From Flagellimonas algicola (GTDB lineage Bacteria; Bacteroidota; Bacteroidia; Flavobacteriales; Flavobacteriaceae), in contig NZ_VCNI01000002.1 of NCBI RefSeq assembly GCF_005937185.1, positions 434,001-498,000 of the forward strand: 64,000 bases of DNA. Direction: 5' to 3'. The position numbers and the translations under genes are program-made. Numbering within the stretch: the first letter of the stretch is position 1; the number at the start of each line of letters is the position of its first letter. Below are positions 18,407-27,709 of the stretch, one piece after another. The notes beneath the pieces were generated by a model. The model ran no database searches and was not told the origin of the DNA. It was given only the letters and a program-made list of their open reading frames with translations.

Positions 18407-19741
18407 CTACTCCTGAATTATCTTACGGATGCTGTTGTTTCCGGTGTCCACCACAAACACAGTCTCCTGCTCGTCCACCACAATTCCGTGTAGGGCATCA
18501 AACTGGGCCTCTTCTCCAAGTCCATCCCTATTTCCTTTATCACTGCCTGACAGTGTACTGACCAATCCATCAGGAGTGATTTTTCGAATTTTGTAGTTGA
18601 ACAAATCCGTCACGTATACATTGCCATTTGCATCCGTAGCTAATCGGCTTGGGTATTGGAATGCTGCCTCTATTCCAAAGCCGTCAGCATATCCATTATC
18701 GCTTCCCGCCAACGTACTCACCATCCCTTCGGGCGTAATTTTTCTGATTTTATGGTTGCCTTCGTCCACCACAAATATATTTCCATCCTCATCCACGGCA
18801 AGACCGGAGGGGTAGTAGAATTGGGCCAAATGAGAGGGGCCATCAGCAAAACCCTCATCACCACCAGCCAAAGTTGTGACTTCGCCATCCGGGCTTATTT
18901 TTCTGATTCGGCTGTTATATCCATCCGCTACAAGAATATTTCCCTGACCATCCAACGCAATATCTTCGGGGTAGGCAAATTTAGCTTCTGTTCCTTGCCC
19001 ATCTTGAAATCCTTCTGTACTACCGGCCACAGTTACCACTATACCTACATTGGTTATTTTTTTGATTTTATGGTTGTTAAAATCTGCTATGTAAATAGTC
19101 CCCAATTCATCCACCGCAATACCTCGTGGATTATCAAAAAGGGCTAATGACACTACTCCGTCATTATCGCCCGCTTTACCACCGGCCAAAGTAATCACGG
19201 ATCCATCCGGTGCTATCTGCCGAATTCGGTGGTTCTCCGCATCAGCAATATAAATATGTCCTAGGTTATCCATAGCAATCCCAATTGGTCTGCTATATTT
19301 AGCCTGTTCCAAAGGGCCGTCGTCATCACCTTCCGAACTTCCAGAGTAGGTACTCACCAAACCTGTGGAAAGGTAAGTGAACTCGGGACCGTCCAACACC
19401 ATGTTTTCTACTTTGACCACTATATTGCCAGTTCCGGAGGCATAGCCCGGCATTTGTGGGACCACAACCTTTATTTGGTTGTCCGTGACTTCCTTTATAG
19501 TTCCTAAATTGTCATTAAAATAAACTTCCACCCTATTTGGGTCTGTCCCAAAATTTTTCCCTGTAATGCTTACTTCTGTTTCCTTTGGACCCTTTGTTGG
19601 GTTGATTTCGGATATAGTTGGTGTCTTGACCTCTTCAACTGTACCTTCGGGTTCCGTTATTATTGCACGGTCATCGCTGCTACAACCATGAGCAGCCAAC
19701 ATTATCATTAGTATTACACTAAATTTTATTAACGTCTTCAT
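18407..19741 (-). CDS. Lipoprotein with IPT/TIG domain and six NHL repeats (paralogue 3)
   Basis: The 444-residue protein is exported and lipidated: the signal peptide ends in the lipobox LAAHGC. An IPT/TIG immunoglobulin-like domain follows (about 40-130; NPTKGPKETEVSITGKNFG), then six NHL repeats (about 150-440) with the pattern YPSGLAVDEDGNIFVVDEGN then HKIRKI, which should form a six-bladed beta-propeller. I start it at the ATG at 19741, where the signal peptide begins; the frame is open upstream but would overlap the previous gene. It is the last of three tandem paralogues, 25 bases after the second. Surface binding of a protein or glycan is plausible; no ligand can be named. Confidence 0.9.
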   Translation of the reverse strand: MKTLIKFSVILMIMLAAHGCSSDDRAIITEPEGTVEEVKTPTISEINPTKGPKETEVSITGKNFGTDPNRVEVYFNDNLGTIKEVTDNQIKVVVPQMPGYASGTGNIVVKVENMVLDGPEFTYLSTGLVSTYSGSSEGDDDGPLEQAKYSRPIGIAMDNLGHIYIADAENHRIRQIAPDGSVITLAGGKAGDNDGVVSLALFDNPRGIAVDELGTIYIADFNNHKIKKITNVGIVVTVAGSTEGFQDGQGTEAKFAYPEDIALDGQGNILVADGYNSRIRKISPDGEVTTLAGGDEGFADGPSHLAQFYYPSGLAVDEDGNIFVVDEGNHKIRKITPEGMVSTLAGSDNGYADGFGIEAAFQYPSRLATDANGNVYVTDLFNYKIRKITPDGLVSTLSGSDKGNRDGLGEEAQFDALHGIVVDEQETVFVVDTGNNSIRKIIQE

Positions 19742-19766
19742 AATTTGATATTTAATTCTTTTGATT

Positions 19767-21041
19767 TTATTCCAATGTGATTTTACGTATGGTGTTATTT
19801 CCCGTATCGGTGACATAAAAGATTCCATCAGGACCTTTGCAAATGCCATACGGGTTTTTGAATTTTGCTTCAGTGCCCTTTCCGTCTATTTGTCCTTGTG
19901 AGGAACCGGCCAATGTTTTTACACTTCCTTCAGGAGAAATCCATCTTATTTGGTGATTGTCAGTATCCGCGATGATTAAGTTTCCAAACGTATCAAAGAC
20001 TACATCAGAAGGGTAATCAAAAAGCGCTGTTTCCAATGCACCATTTTCAAACCCCTCGGTTGAACCTGAAAGAGTGGTCACTAAACCTTCTGGGGTAACT
20101 ACCCGGATTCTTTGGTTTTCATTGTCGGCCACATAGATTACTCCTTGGTCATCCAACGTCAACCCCATGGGATTATAGAATTGAGCTGTGGTCCCTACCC
20201 CATCAGCAGTACCCTTGGAGCTGCCTGCAAATGTGATCACATCACCTTCTGGAGAAACCTTTCTAATCCTGTTGTTTCCCGCATCCGAAACGTACAGATC
20301 ACCGCTAGTGTCAATTGCAATCCTTACCGGATGTTTAAACTGTGCAAACAATCCGCTCCCGTCGGCGTCCCCGGATCTTGCCCCGGCAAGGGTATTGACC
20401 ATTCCATCTGGAGTGATTTTACGAATTCTGCTGTTCCCGGAATCCGCCACGTAAACATTACCAAGGTCATCAACAGCAACTCCTTCAGGATTATAAAACT
20501 TGGCCTGATCAATGGGGCCATCCACCATTCCCTGGGTTGATCCAGCAAATACTTCAACCTCACTTGCAGGACCTTTGGTAAGGATTCTATTGTTAAACTT
20601 ATCAGCGATATACAATCGGCCATCTGAATCTATGGCAATCCCTCTTGGACTTCTCATTTCCGCATCTGCCCCAATATATGTGGTCACATCTGCGGTGTAT
20701 TCGTAGACAAATTGAGGCCCTGTTATAATCTCATCCAGTGCTGTTTGCAAGTGCACTTGCCCTGTTTGGCCCATGACCGGAACCTTTACAACAATCTGCG
20801 TATCTTTTATGCTTTCAACAATAGCTTCCCTATCATTAAAAAACACCATTAGCCCGTTTATATCTGCCCCAAAGTTTTTGCCCGATATGGTGACCAAGGT
20901 TTCTTTGGGTCCCTTACTAGGACTTAAGGACGATATTGATGCTTTGGTATCTTGTATCAAAGCTGCATCTTCCTCTTTGCTGCAACTGCAAAGTATTCCC
21001 ATTACCAGCATCACTATGCCGATCTTTATACCTGTTTTCAT
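19767..21041 (-). CDS. Lipoprotein with IPT/TIG domain and six NHL repeats (paralogue 2)
   Basis: The 424-residue lipoprotein (signal peptide ending LCSC, lipidated Cys followed by SKEED) repeats the design of its neighbours: TIG domain at about 38-120 (SPSKGPKETLVTISGKNFG) and six NHL blades at about 130-424, for example NPEGVAVDDLGNVYVADSGN then SRIRKI. Between blades, AGSxxGxxDGxGxxAxF linkers are strongly conserved. It lies 20 bases downstream of paralogue 1. The shared architecture and order show local gene duplication. The job is unknown. Confidence 0.9.
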   Translation of the reverse strand: MKTGIKIGIVMLVMGILCSCSKEEDAALIQDTKASISSLSPSKGPKETLVTISGKNFGADINGLMVFFNDREAIVESIKDTQIVVKVPVMGQTGQVHLQTALDEIITGPQFVYEYTADVTTYIGADAEMRSPRGIAIDSDGRLYIADKFNNRILTKGPASEVEVFAGSTQGMVDGPIDQAKFYNPEGVAVDDLGNVYVADSGNSRIRKITPDGMVNTLAGARSGDADGSGLFAQFKHPVRIAIDTSGDLYVSDAGNNRIRKVSPEGDVITFAGSSKGTADGVGTTAQFYNPMGLTLDDQGVIYVADNENQRIRVVTPEGLVTTLSGSTEGFENGALETALFDYPSDVVFDTFGNLIIADTDNHQIRWISPEGSVKTLAGSSQGQIDGKGTEAKFKNPYGICKGPDGIFYVTDTGNNTIRKITLE

Positions 21042-21061
21042 TTTAGTTTCTTTACTTATTT

Positions 21062-22381
21062 TTAATCCAAAAGAATTTTTCGAATCCTGTGGTTGTGAAA
21101 ATCGGTCACATAAAGTATGTGCTTTTCTTTATCCAACGCCAAGTTCCAAGGATGGTTAAACTGGGCATCCTCCCCTGGTCCATCCAAGTAGCCTTTTTCC
21201 CCACCCGCAATGGTGCTAACCATACCGTCAGGGTTTATTTTCCGAATACGATTGCCGTTTGCATCAGCTACATACAGTGTTCCATCTGTATCCAAAGCAA
21301 GTCCTGTTGGTGATACAAATTGTGATTCCGAAGCTGGCCCATCCTTGAACCCAAGGTCGCCCCCTGCATAAGTACTTACTTCTCCTTGGGGATTTATTTT
21401 CCGTATGCGGTTATTGATGGCGTCAGCCACATAAATATTGTATTCATCGTCTACAGCAATGCCAGTGGGATAACTAAATTGGGCTTCCGTCCCTACACCA
21501 TTCTTGAATCCCCTATCAGAACCTGCAATCGTTGTTACCGTTCCTGTTATGCCGATTTTTCGAATACGATGGTTATTAGAATCCGCAACATAAATGTTGT
21601 TCTCGGAGTCCATTGCCAATCCCTTAGGTTCGCTAAATTGGGCCATAGCGAAACCATCCGCATTTCCTCTAGAACTTCCAGACCATGTCACTACGGAACC
21701 CGTAGATATTACTTTGCGAATCTTGTGGTTATAGACATCCGAGATGAATATGTGCCCAAATGGATCAGCTACCATGGGTCCTGGGTTATTAAACTTGGCA
21801 TTCACCCAAGTCCCATCTTCAAAATCAGCAGTGCTTCCTGTCAAGGTGCTAACAACACCTTCCGAACTGATGGAACGTATCCTGTGATTATAGTCAGAAA
21901 CTAACAGGTTACCAGCTGCTGTTAGAACAATACCTCTTGGGTGGCTAAACTCGGCTTCCTCACCATTTCCGTCAGCATAACCCATCCTACTGCCTGCCAC
22001 AGTGCTCACTCTGTTACTCGATAGGTATTCAAACTCTGGCCCAATGAGCTCTTCTTCTTCAAACATAATTTTAATGGTTCCAGTGAACGCCCGAAAGGGT
22101 ACTTCCGCAATGATTGCGTTTTCTCCTCCGGATAGTATTGATGCAGATTCTACTCCATTAAAATAGACTTTCGTCACCCCTGTTAAATACTCTCCTTTTA
22201 TGGTCACTAGGGTTCCTGCAGTTCCAGACAAGGGTGCCACCTCGCCCAGTTTTGGACCATTATGAGCCTCCTCTGGCAACTCCTGTTGTTGCTCAATTGG
22301 GGTCGTCTCCTCTTTGCTGCATCCAACAATAAGACCCATAATCAACAGTATCCAGAAAAGCTCTTTTACTTTTTTAGGCAT
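21062..22381 (-). CDS. Lipoprotein with IPT/TIG domain and six NHL repeats (paralogue 1)
   Basis: The 439-residue protein has a lipoprotein signal (LLIMGLIVGC, Cys then SKEET), a TIG domain (about 45-130; GEVAPLSGTAGTLVTIKGEYL) and six NHL repeats to the C-terminus (SPTGLALDTDGTLYVADANG then NRIRKI). Its start overlaps the stop of the sterol desaturase-family gene by 8 bases, so the desaturase and the three lipoproteins appear to be translated from one message. Its TIG domain is more diverged than those of the other two paralogues, suggesting it split off first. Confidence 0.9.
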   Translation of the reverse strand: MPKKVKELFWILLIMGLIVGCSKEETTPIEQQQELPEEAHNGPKLGEVAPLSGTAGTLVTIKGEYLTGVTKVYFNGVESASILSGGENAIIAEVPFRAFTGTIKIMFEEEELIGPEFEYLSSNRVSTVAGSRMGYADGNGEEAEFSHPRGIVLTAAGNLLVSDYNHRIRSISSEGVVSTLTGSTADFEDGTWVNAKFNNPGPMVADPFGHIFISDVYNHKIRKVISTGSVVTWSGSSRGNADGFAMAQFSEPKGLAMDSENNIYVADSNNHRIRKIGITGTVTTIAGSDRGFKNGVGTEAQFSYPTGIAVDDEYNIYVADAINNRIRKINPQGEVSTYAGGDLGFKDGPASESQFVSPTGLALDTDGTLYVADANGNRIRKINPDGMVSTIAGGEKGYLDGPGEDAQFNHPWNLALDKEKHILYVTDFHNHRIRKILLD

Positions 22382-23144
22382 GGTCTTTTTTTTGCTGTTC
22401 CTTGTTAAGATCTTTGAAAGTCAACATATCCCATACCCTGGCGGAAGCTCCCAAATAGAACCCCGTATGGTGCTCATATCTTTTTGGATTTTCAAAGGTG
22501 CCGAACAGGATGTCGAATATGGGTAAATCGGAATAGTTGTGTTTGTGAATCCCTTTCGCGTGGTGTACTGTATGACTTTCAGGACGTTGAATAATATATC
22601 CCAGCCAAGTGGGTGTCTTTATGTTTGCATGCTGGAACATCCCCAAAAAGTTGGTCACTAATAAGGTAAAAGTGATGGCTTGCGGAGACAATCCCACAAA
22701 CAAGGCAAAACAAATACTTCCCAAAACAGTCCATCCAATCATGTCCATGGGACTGAAATAGAAAGCCCCGTAGGTGTCCAACCGTTCAGCACTGTGATGC
22801 ATCTGGTGAAAAGTGCGCCATAAAAATTCTGAACTATGCAAAGCTCTGTGCCATATGTACACCCCAAATTCATATACCACCACACCTATTAGTCCACCAA
22901 TAACTGTTGTTAAGTCCGTGAGGTCCAACAACCGAAAAGGTTCTAAATAGGGGTCAATAAATAAGGGTAAGTAGGACGATAAATAAAAGAAGAATGCAAA
23001 AGCACCCAACCCTCTCAATTTCCAAAATTTTACTTTCGGTAGTTTTCTTGCGGGAAACAATCCTTCCCAAATCATCAGTACCGCATAGATGGCCAAAACT
23101 GCCAACGATACTGGGTCTAATAAAATTTCTAATGGTGTTGGCAT
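22374..23144 (-). CDS. Sterol desaturase / fatty acid hydroxylase family protein
   Basis: The 256-residue integral membrane protein carries the histidine clusters of the family that bind two irons: HRALH, HQMHHS and, near the C-terminus, HTVHHAKGIHKHN. About four hydrophobic segments flank them. Relatives hydroxylate or desaturate sterols, fatty acids and carotenoids or cleave ether lipids; which applies here cannot be told. The ATG at 23144 is taken as start, with a second ATG at 23168. It opens the operon that continues into the three NHL lipoproteins, an odd pairing of a lipid-modifying enzyme with surface lipoproteins. Confidence 0.88.
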   Translation of the reverse strand: MPTPLEILLDPVSLAVLAIYAVLMIWEGLFPARKLPKVKFWKLRGLGAFAFFFYLSSYLPLFIDPYLEPFRLLDLTDLTTVIGGLIGVVVYEFGVYIWHRALHSSEFLWRTFHQMHHSAERLDTYGAFYFSPMDMIGWTVLGSICFALFVGLSPQAITFTLLVTNFLGMFQHANIKTPTWLGYIIQRPESHTVHHAKGIHKHNYSDLPIFDILFGTFENPKRYEHHTGFYLGASARVWDMLTFKDLNKEQQKKDHA

Positions 23145-23243
23145 GATATATATATTTTTGTTCAACAACTATTTTTAATGAATTTAAGCGGGCAGTTGGC
23201 GGCTTAAGGCGCGCCTACTTGCACCAAGCCTTAAAGGGTTGGC

Positions 23244-23759
23244 TTAAAGCAGAAGTCCGCTGTCCGTTACCTTTAAATGTTTTGTATTATTGCCTTTTTC
23301 AAGTTTTACCTTAAGCGTTTTTGTGGTTTTTCTTCCATTTCTATAGGTAACCAAATACAAATTCTCTATGGGTTTCCACTGTGGGTATTTTTCCTTAATC
23401 ATTTGCTGGATATGCGCTGGCATTTTCACATTTTTGAACTTCTCCGTGGCCAATTTAATTTTACCTTCTCCATCAAATGCCACGTTTATTTGACCTTTAT
23501 TGGATTTAAAAACTACTCTGAAGAGCTCACTACGTCCATCAAATTGTGACACTTTGCTCACGTCCCAATCCGCAACAATTCCTTCCAGAAATCTTACCTG
23601 ATCGGGCGTTGTCTTACCTTGTACCCCATCCAGATAGTCAAGATTTGCAAATAGAAAATCGAAGCTGTCATTCTCGATGTTACCGTTCATCGGGTCATAT
23701 TGTGAATAACCCATACTTGTCATACCTATAAATAATAGGCCCATTAATACATTTTTCAT
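23244..23759 (-). CDS. Small secreted protein of unknown function (PepSY-like C-terminus)
   Basis: The 171-residue protein has a clear signal peptide (MKNVLMGLLFIGMTSMGYSQ). The C-terminal part (about 100-165) has the order helix MPAHIQQMIKEKYPQW, strand IENLYLVTYRNG and strand TLKVKLEKGNNTKHLKV, which resembles PepSY-like secreted flavobacterial proteins; this match is by eye and weak. A convincing promoter lies upstream (TTG and TACATTTG near 23843-23874), preceded by three TGTTGCA-type half-sites. It is followed by the desaturase operon after 99 bases and preceded by the 3' end of the hybrid regulator gene. Regulation by that regulator is inferred. Confidence 0.75.
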   Translation of the reverse strand: MKNVLMGLLFIGMTSMGYSQYDPMNGNIENDSFDFLFANLDYLDGVQGKTTPDQVRFLEGIVADWDVSKVSQFDGRSELFRVVFKSNKGQINVAFDGEGKIKLATEKFKNVKMPAHIQQMIKEKYPQWKPIENLYLVTYRNGRKTTKTLKVKLEKGNNTKHLKVTDSGLLL

Positions 23760-23842
23760 GATTTTACTTTTTTGTTTGTTACTAATTCGTTATCTATTGA
23801 AACACTGTTTTCTTTTCTTTCAAGTATTTCAAAATCATGGGA

Positions 23843-23874
23843 CAAATGTATCCGTACACCATCCCTGAGGACAA
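23843..23874 (-). promoter_or_regulatory. Bacteroidota-type promoter of the small secreted protein gene
   Basis: On the minus strand a TTG (-33) at 23872-23874 is followed after 21 bases by TACATTTG (-7, TAnnTTTG) at 23843-23850. The start codon is 84 bases downstream, giving a leader of about 75 bases. Confidence 0.6.
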
Positions 23875-23952
23875 CCTGGGATGTGTCAAAATCAATTAAA
23901 AATGTTGAATGTAAATCGCTGAAGTTCTATTTGTTACAGCAAATGGAAGAAA

Positions 23953-23980
23953 TGTTGCATAGTCTGCAACAAATGTTGCA
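23953..23980. promoter_or_regulatory. Candidate operator: three TGTTGCA half-sites
   Basis: TGTTGCA (23953-23959), TGCAACA (23965-23971) and TGTTGCA (23974-23980) form two overlapping inverted repeats with spacers of 5 and 2 bases. They lie about 80-110 bases upstream of the predicted -33 element at 23872, where an activator would bind, and directly beyond the 3' end of a regulator gene with an AraC-type DNA-binding domain. Confidence 0.45.
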
Positions 23981-24036
23981 AAGTGTTAAATTGAGTCTAG
24001 GAACACATTGCAAAAATCAGAGTACCTCAAAGGTGT

Positions 24037-27000
24037 TTAACGCCGGGAAACAGCACTCGGAGACATTCCAAATTGTTCTTGAAAACATTTGGAGAAATAG
24101 GAAGGATTTTGGAAGCCCACACTGTACGCAATTTCTGCCACCGTACCACTTTGCTGTTGCAACATGTCCATAGCCCTATGTAAACGGAAAGACCTAATAA
24201 ATTCTATAGGGGTCTGATTGGTAATTGCCTTAATTTTACGGAATAGTTGAGATCGGCTAAGTGCGACTGCATCTGCAAGTTCCACCACCCCAAAATTTTC
24301 ATTGTCTATTTCGAGTTCCAATATTTCAGTAACCTTCTTTATGAAGTCTTGATCAATGGAACTGAATTTGAGTTTTTTAGGTTTAAGTATATCCCCGGTG
24401 GAAAAATACTCTTGCATTTTTTTCCTAGTGGCTATCAAATTTTCCACCCTTATCAGTAGTTCCTCATTGTCGAACGGCTTGGTAAGATAGTCATCTGCCA
24501 GGTTTTTAAGTCCTTCTATTCTATCCTCTTTGGAGGATCGTGCCGTCAGTAAAATAATGGGGATATGGCTGGTTCGAACGTCTTCTTTCAAGATTTTACA
24601 CACCTCCAATCCATCCACCTTGGGCATCATCAAATCGCTGACTATGACATCCGGGATATGTTCCAGCGCCTGTTGTATGCCGACTTCCCCATCTTTGGCT
24701 TCCAATACTTCATATACGTTCCCAAGCACCTCTTTGATGTAATTCCTAAGGTCTTCATTGTCCTCAATGAGCAAGAGCATGGGCAGTTCCTCACCATCAA
24801 TATCCGTTTCACCCACCTCAGGGGATTTGGAATCCCCAGCTGGAATATCCATAGGAGTAGAATGGGTTGTGGTGGCTATCATCTGTACCTCTTCTTCAGA
24901 TAGGTGTTCTTTCCCAAAGGGAAGCAGCACTTCAAAAGTACTTCCGACACCCAGTTCACTTTTCACCGAAATGGATCCCTTATGCAAATCCACCAACTCT
25001 TTTATGAGTGATAGCCCAATGCCCGTTCCAACCACATTATCTGCATCCGCATTGGCCGCTTGATAAAAACGATCAAATATAAAAGGTTGTTCTTCCTTGG
25101 CAATTCCCTTGCCTGTATCTGAAACCTTAATGGACAAAGTTTCATTGCCGTCCTTATTCATCTGCTGTAGGCTTACGGAAACATTGCCCTCTGAAGGGGT
25201 GTATTTTAGGGCGTTGGATAATAGATTGATAACGACTTCTTCTATTTTGCTCTTATCGATATAGAGAAAATAGGACTCTTTTTCAGTTTGGATGGACAGG
25301 TCAACATCTTTCATTTCTGCCATGGATTGAAAAGATAACACCCAGCCCTTGAGCAATGGAACTATATCAATAAATGAGGTTTTTAGTGAAGTCTTTCCTG
25401 CCTCAATTTTGGACAATTCCAACAACTGATTGATTAACTTCAACAATCTTTTGCCATTGCGGTCAATGATGTCGATAGTGGGACGCAAAGTGTTATCCAC
25501 ACCTTTTCTCAATTTGTCAAGAGGTCCCAAAATAAGGGTAAGCGGGGTCCTAAATTCATGGGAAATATTGTTGAAAAAACGGGATTTTAACCGATCAATG
25601 TCTTCCAGTTGCTGGCGTTGTTGAGCTTCAATTGCTAAAAGCTCCTTGTTCTTTTTATTTTTAAACTTGAAGAACTGAAAAACAAATCCAACGGCTATCA
25701 AGGCCAGCAGTGCACCAATGGCATAAATGTTCTGCCATAAACGTTGGGTTTTGTTCTTTTGCTGCAATTGATCAATTTCCTTTTCTTGCCTAACGTTGTC
25801 ATACCTCGCTTGCATTTCTGCCAGTTCTCGGGTCTTGGTCTTTCTAGAAAGACTGTCCTGAACTTCTTTATATAGTTTAAAATAGGCCAAGGCCTCTGCC
25901 ATATTCCCTTGCTTTTCTTTCAGCTCTGAAAGATCCTTGTAGGTTTGGCGAAGCGTAAGGTAATTATCCTGTTGTTTTTTGATTTGCAAGGAGCGATTCA
26001 AGTATATAGTTGCACTATCCAAACGCCCGGTTGCCAAATGTACCTTCCCTATATTATTGGTGACCCACCCCAACATGATTTTCCTGTCGGTTGTTTCACT
26101 TACTTTTCTGGCCGCCCAATGGTTTTTGAGCGCTTCCGGGTAATCCTCTTTCAGATAATGCACTTCCCCAAGATTGGACAATGCCCTAATCATCCCCAGT
26201 GGAGATTTGAGTTCGTTGTGAAGTTTCACTGACCTTTCATGGTACGCTTGAGCGCTGTCATATTTTTGCCAGTCCACATAAGCCACTCCTATGTTATTAA
26301 AAGTCTTGGCCAGATTGGCCTTGTCTCCTATACGTTGATAGCCCTTTAAGCTTTGGGCATAATAATCCAGAGCGGTTTGAAAAAGCCCTTTCTCTTCGTG
26401 CAAGACACCCAGTGACAAATTAAAATTTGCCAAGCCTCTTTCATCTTTGATTTCTTCCTTGATTGCCCTTCCATCCTGGAAATACTGAAGTGCCCTTTCT
26501 TCATTGTTCTTATCCAGATAAAGTACCGCAATGCGGTAGTATACGTCCGAAATTCCCTTTTTGTGATCTAATTGCTCGTTGATTTGGATACTCTGTTCAT
26601 AATGATTCAAAGCAGCATCTAGTTTGTCCTCAATATTCTCTAACCTACCGAATAGCAAATGGATATTGGCAAGGGTAATGTTGACTTCGCCAGTTTGAAA
26701 GAGAGCCAATCCGTTTTCAAGATTCGTTCGGGCAGCCTTGTAATCTCCCTTCCTGATAAGGAGGCCTCCCAATCCCGAATACGCTTGTGCCAAGAAGTTT
26801 GCATTTTCTCCATTTTGTAAAATCGAGATGGATTGATTCAATACCGAACCGCCTTCCTCGTATTTACCTTGCAAGGTGAGCAGTTTTCCTTTTAAGATTA
26901 AATATCTTGCATGTTGCAGGGGGTATTCCTGTATCCCGGCTTCCAAGCTTTGCTCTTCTATAAAATCTTGGGCCTGTGTTGTTGAGTTTGCGTAGTAGGT

Positions 27001-27171
27001 TTCGGCAATATCATTGGCTTTAGAGAAATACGCTTCCCCCGACAATGACTTTAATTGCTTTTCCAATTCTGCATTTCTTTCAGATTGGGCAAAACCCATC
27101 GTGGAACTCCAAAAAAGTACAAAACACAACAACTGCCTAAACACTCTATTTGTGGTAGAAACGCTTCCCAT
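24037..27171 (-). CDS. Hybrid two-component regulator: TPR sensor, histidine kinase, receiver and AraC-type DNA-binding domain
   Basis: One 1044-residue polypeptide holds a full phosphorelay. With the ATG at 27171 it has a signal peptide (to about 29), about nine periplasmic TPR repeats (about 85-440), a membrane span (about 483-500), a coiled-coil linker, HisKA with phospho-acceptor His538 in NNISHEFRTPLTL, a HATPase domain (NALKYTP, DTGKGI, GTGIGLSL), a receiver domain with Asp846 in VIVSDLMMPKVDG, and a C-terminal AraC helix-turn-helix (about 945-1044). This is the hybrid two-component layout of Bacteroidota, with TPRs replacing the usual beta-propeller sensor. A TTG at 27183 is a less likely start. 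The likely target is the small secreted gene downstream and perhaps the desaturase/NHL operon; the signal is unknown. Confidence 0.93.
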   Translation of the reverse strand: MGSVSTTNRVFRQLLCFVLFWSSTMGFAQSERNAELEKQLKSLSGEAYFSKANDIAETYYANSTTQAQDFIEEQSLEAGIQEYPLQHARYLILKGKLLTLQGKYEEGGSVLNQSISILQNGENANFLAQAYSGLGGLLIRKGDYKAARTNLENGLALFQTGEVNITLANIHLLFGRLENIEDKLDAALNHYEQSIQINEQLDHKKGISDVYYRIAVLYLDKNNEERALQYFQDGRAIKEEIKDERGLANFNLSLGVLHEEKGLFQTALDYYAQSLKGYQRIGDKANLAKTFNNIGVAYVDWQKYDSAQAYHERSVKLHNELKSPLGMIRALSNLGEVHYLKEDYPEALKNHWAARKVSETTDRKIMLGWVTNNIGKVHLATGRLDSATIYLNRSLQIKKQQDNYLTLRQTYKDLSELKEKQGNMAEALAYFKLYKEVQDSLSRKTKTRELAEMQARYDNVRQEKEIDQLQQKNKTQRLWQNIYAIGALLALIAVGFVFQFFKFKNKKNKELLAIEAQQRQQLEDIDRLKSRFFNNISHEFRTPLTLILGPLDKLRKGVDNTLRPTIDIIDRNGKRLLKLINQLLELSKIEAGKTSLKTSFIDIVPLLKGWVLSFQSMAEMKDVDLSIQTEKESYFLYIDKSKIEEVVINLLSNALKYTPSEGNVSVSLQQMNKDGNETLSIKVSDTGKGIAKEEQPFIFDRFYQAANADADNVVGTGIGLSLIKELVDLHKGSISVKSELGVGSTFEVLLPFGKEHLSEEEVQMIATTTHSTPMDIPAGDSKSPEVGETDIDGEELPMLLLIEDNEDLRNYIKEVLGNVYEVLEAKDGEVGIQQALEHIPDVIVSDLMMPKVDGLEVCKILKEDVRTSHIPIILLTARSSKEDRIEGLKNLADDYLTKPFDNEELLIRVENLIATRKKMQEYFSTGDILKPKKLKFSSIDQDFIKKVTEILELEIDNENFGVVELADAVALSRSQLFRKIKAITNQTPIEFIRSFRLHRAMDMLQQQSGTVAEIAYSVGFQNPSYFSKCFQEQFGMSPSAVSRR

Positions 27172-27279
27172 AGTCAAGAACAAGATAGTAAAATTACCCT
27201 TGGGTTATAGCGGTAGACCCGTGCTTAGATTCTGTTTGTTAGGGAAGTAGCGGATTACCTTTGAAGAATAAAGAACCTT

Positions 27280-27708
27280 TTAACAATTGGCACAGGTTCC
27301 CCTAATAATGGTCTGTATATTTTTGGCCTTAAATCCACTGGGGACCTTCATTTGAATTTCCGTCATCCCTTTTACGCAATAAACGGTTTCACAAGATTCA
27401 CAAACAAAATGGGCATGTTCCTGACCAGCGGAAGGTGAAGCTCCCAAGGCATATTTGGTGATTCCTGAATGGTCATTAATACCATGAATCAGTCCCACCT
27501 CCTCAAACGCAGATAAATTCCGATATAGGGTAGATTTATCCACGCCTTCGCCCATTATCTGCTTCAAATCACTATAAGACTGGGCGTGCTTGGCGTCCTT
27601 GAAATGCTTTACAAGCTCTAACCGCAATTTGGTTTTCTTTAGCCCCATCTGGTCAAGAAGCGCTTCATTGCTCTGGTCGATAATGTTAACTTTTGTTTGC
27701 TCCAACAT
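27280..27708 (-). CDS. Fur-family metal-responsive repressor (Zur-like)
   Basis: The 142-residue protein has the Fur winged helix (about 20-90; DKSTLYRNLSAFEEVGLIHGI is the recognition helix region) and a C-terminal dimerisation domain with the structural zinc pairs Cys103/Cys106 (CESC) and Cys139/Cys142 (CANC), and sensing-site candidates His98 and His100. It is the last gene of a five-gene operon with overlaps or one-base gaps throughout. Since the operon promoter carries a 23-bp palindrome, self-repression is likely. Zinc rather than iron is favoured by the linked MerC-like protein, the zinc enzyme FolE and the histidine-rich transporter loop, but this is inference; a Fur- or peroxide-type role is not excluded. 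Confidence 0.88.
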   Translation of the reverse strand: MLEQTKVNIIDQSNEALLDQMGLKKTKLRLELVKHFKDAKHAQSYSDLKQIMGEGVDKSTLYRNLSAFEEVGLIHGINDHSGITKYALGASPSAGQEHAHFVCESCETVYCVKGMTEIQMKVPSGFKAKNIQTIIRGTCANC

Positions 27709-27709
27709 C

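Noticed and set aside
23965..23980. Second copy of the Zur-like box
   Set aside because: The arms TGCAAC/GTTGCA are the same but the spacer is 4 rather than 3 bases, and the site has a third half-site. I list it as a separate operator candidate instead.
23772..24173. Plus-strand frame of 133 residues between the secreted protein and the hybrid regulator
   Set aside because: It overlaps the regulator 3' end, has no family motif or start signal, and its middle is the TGTTGCA operator region.
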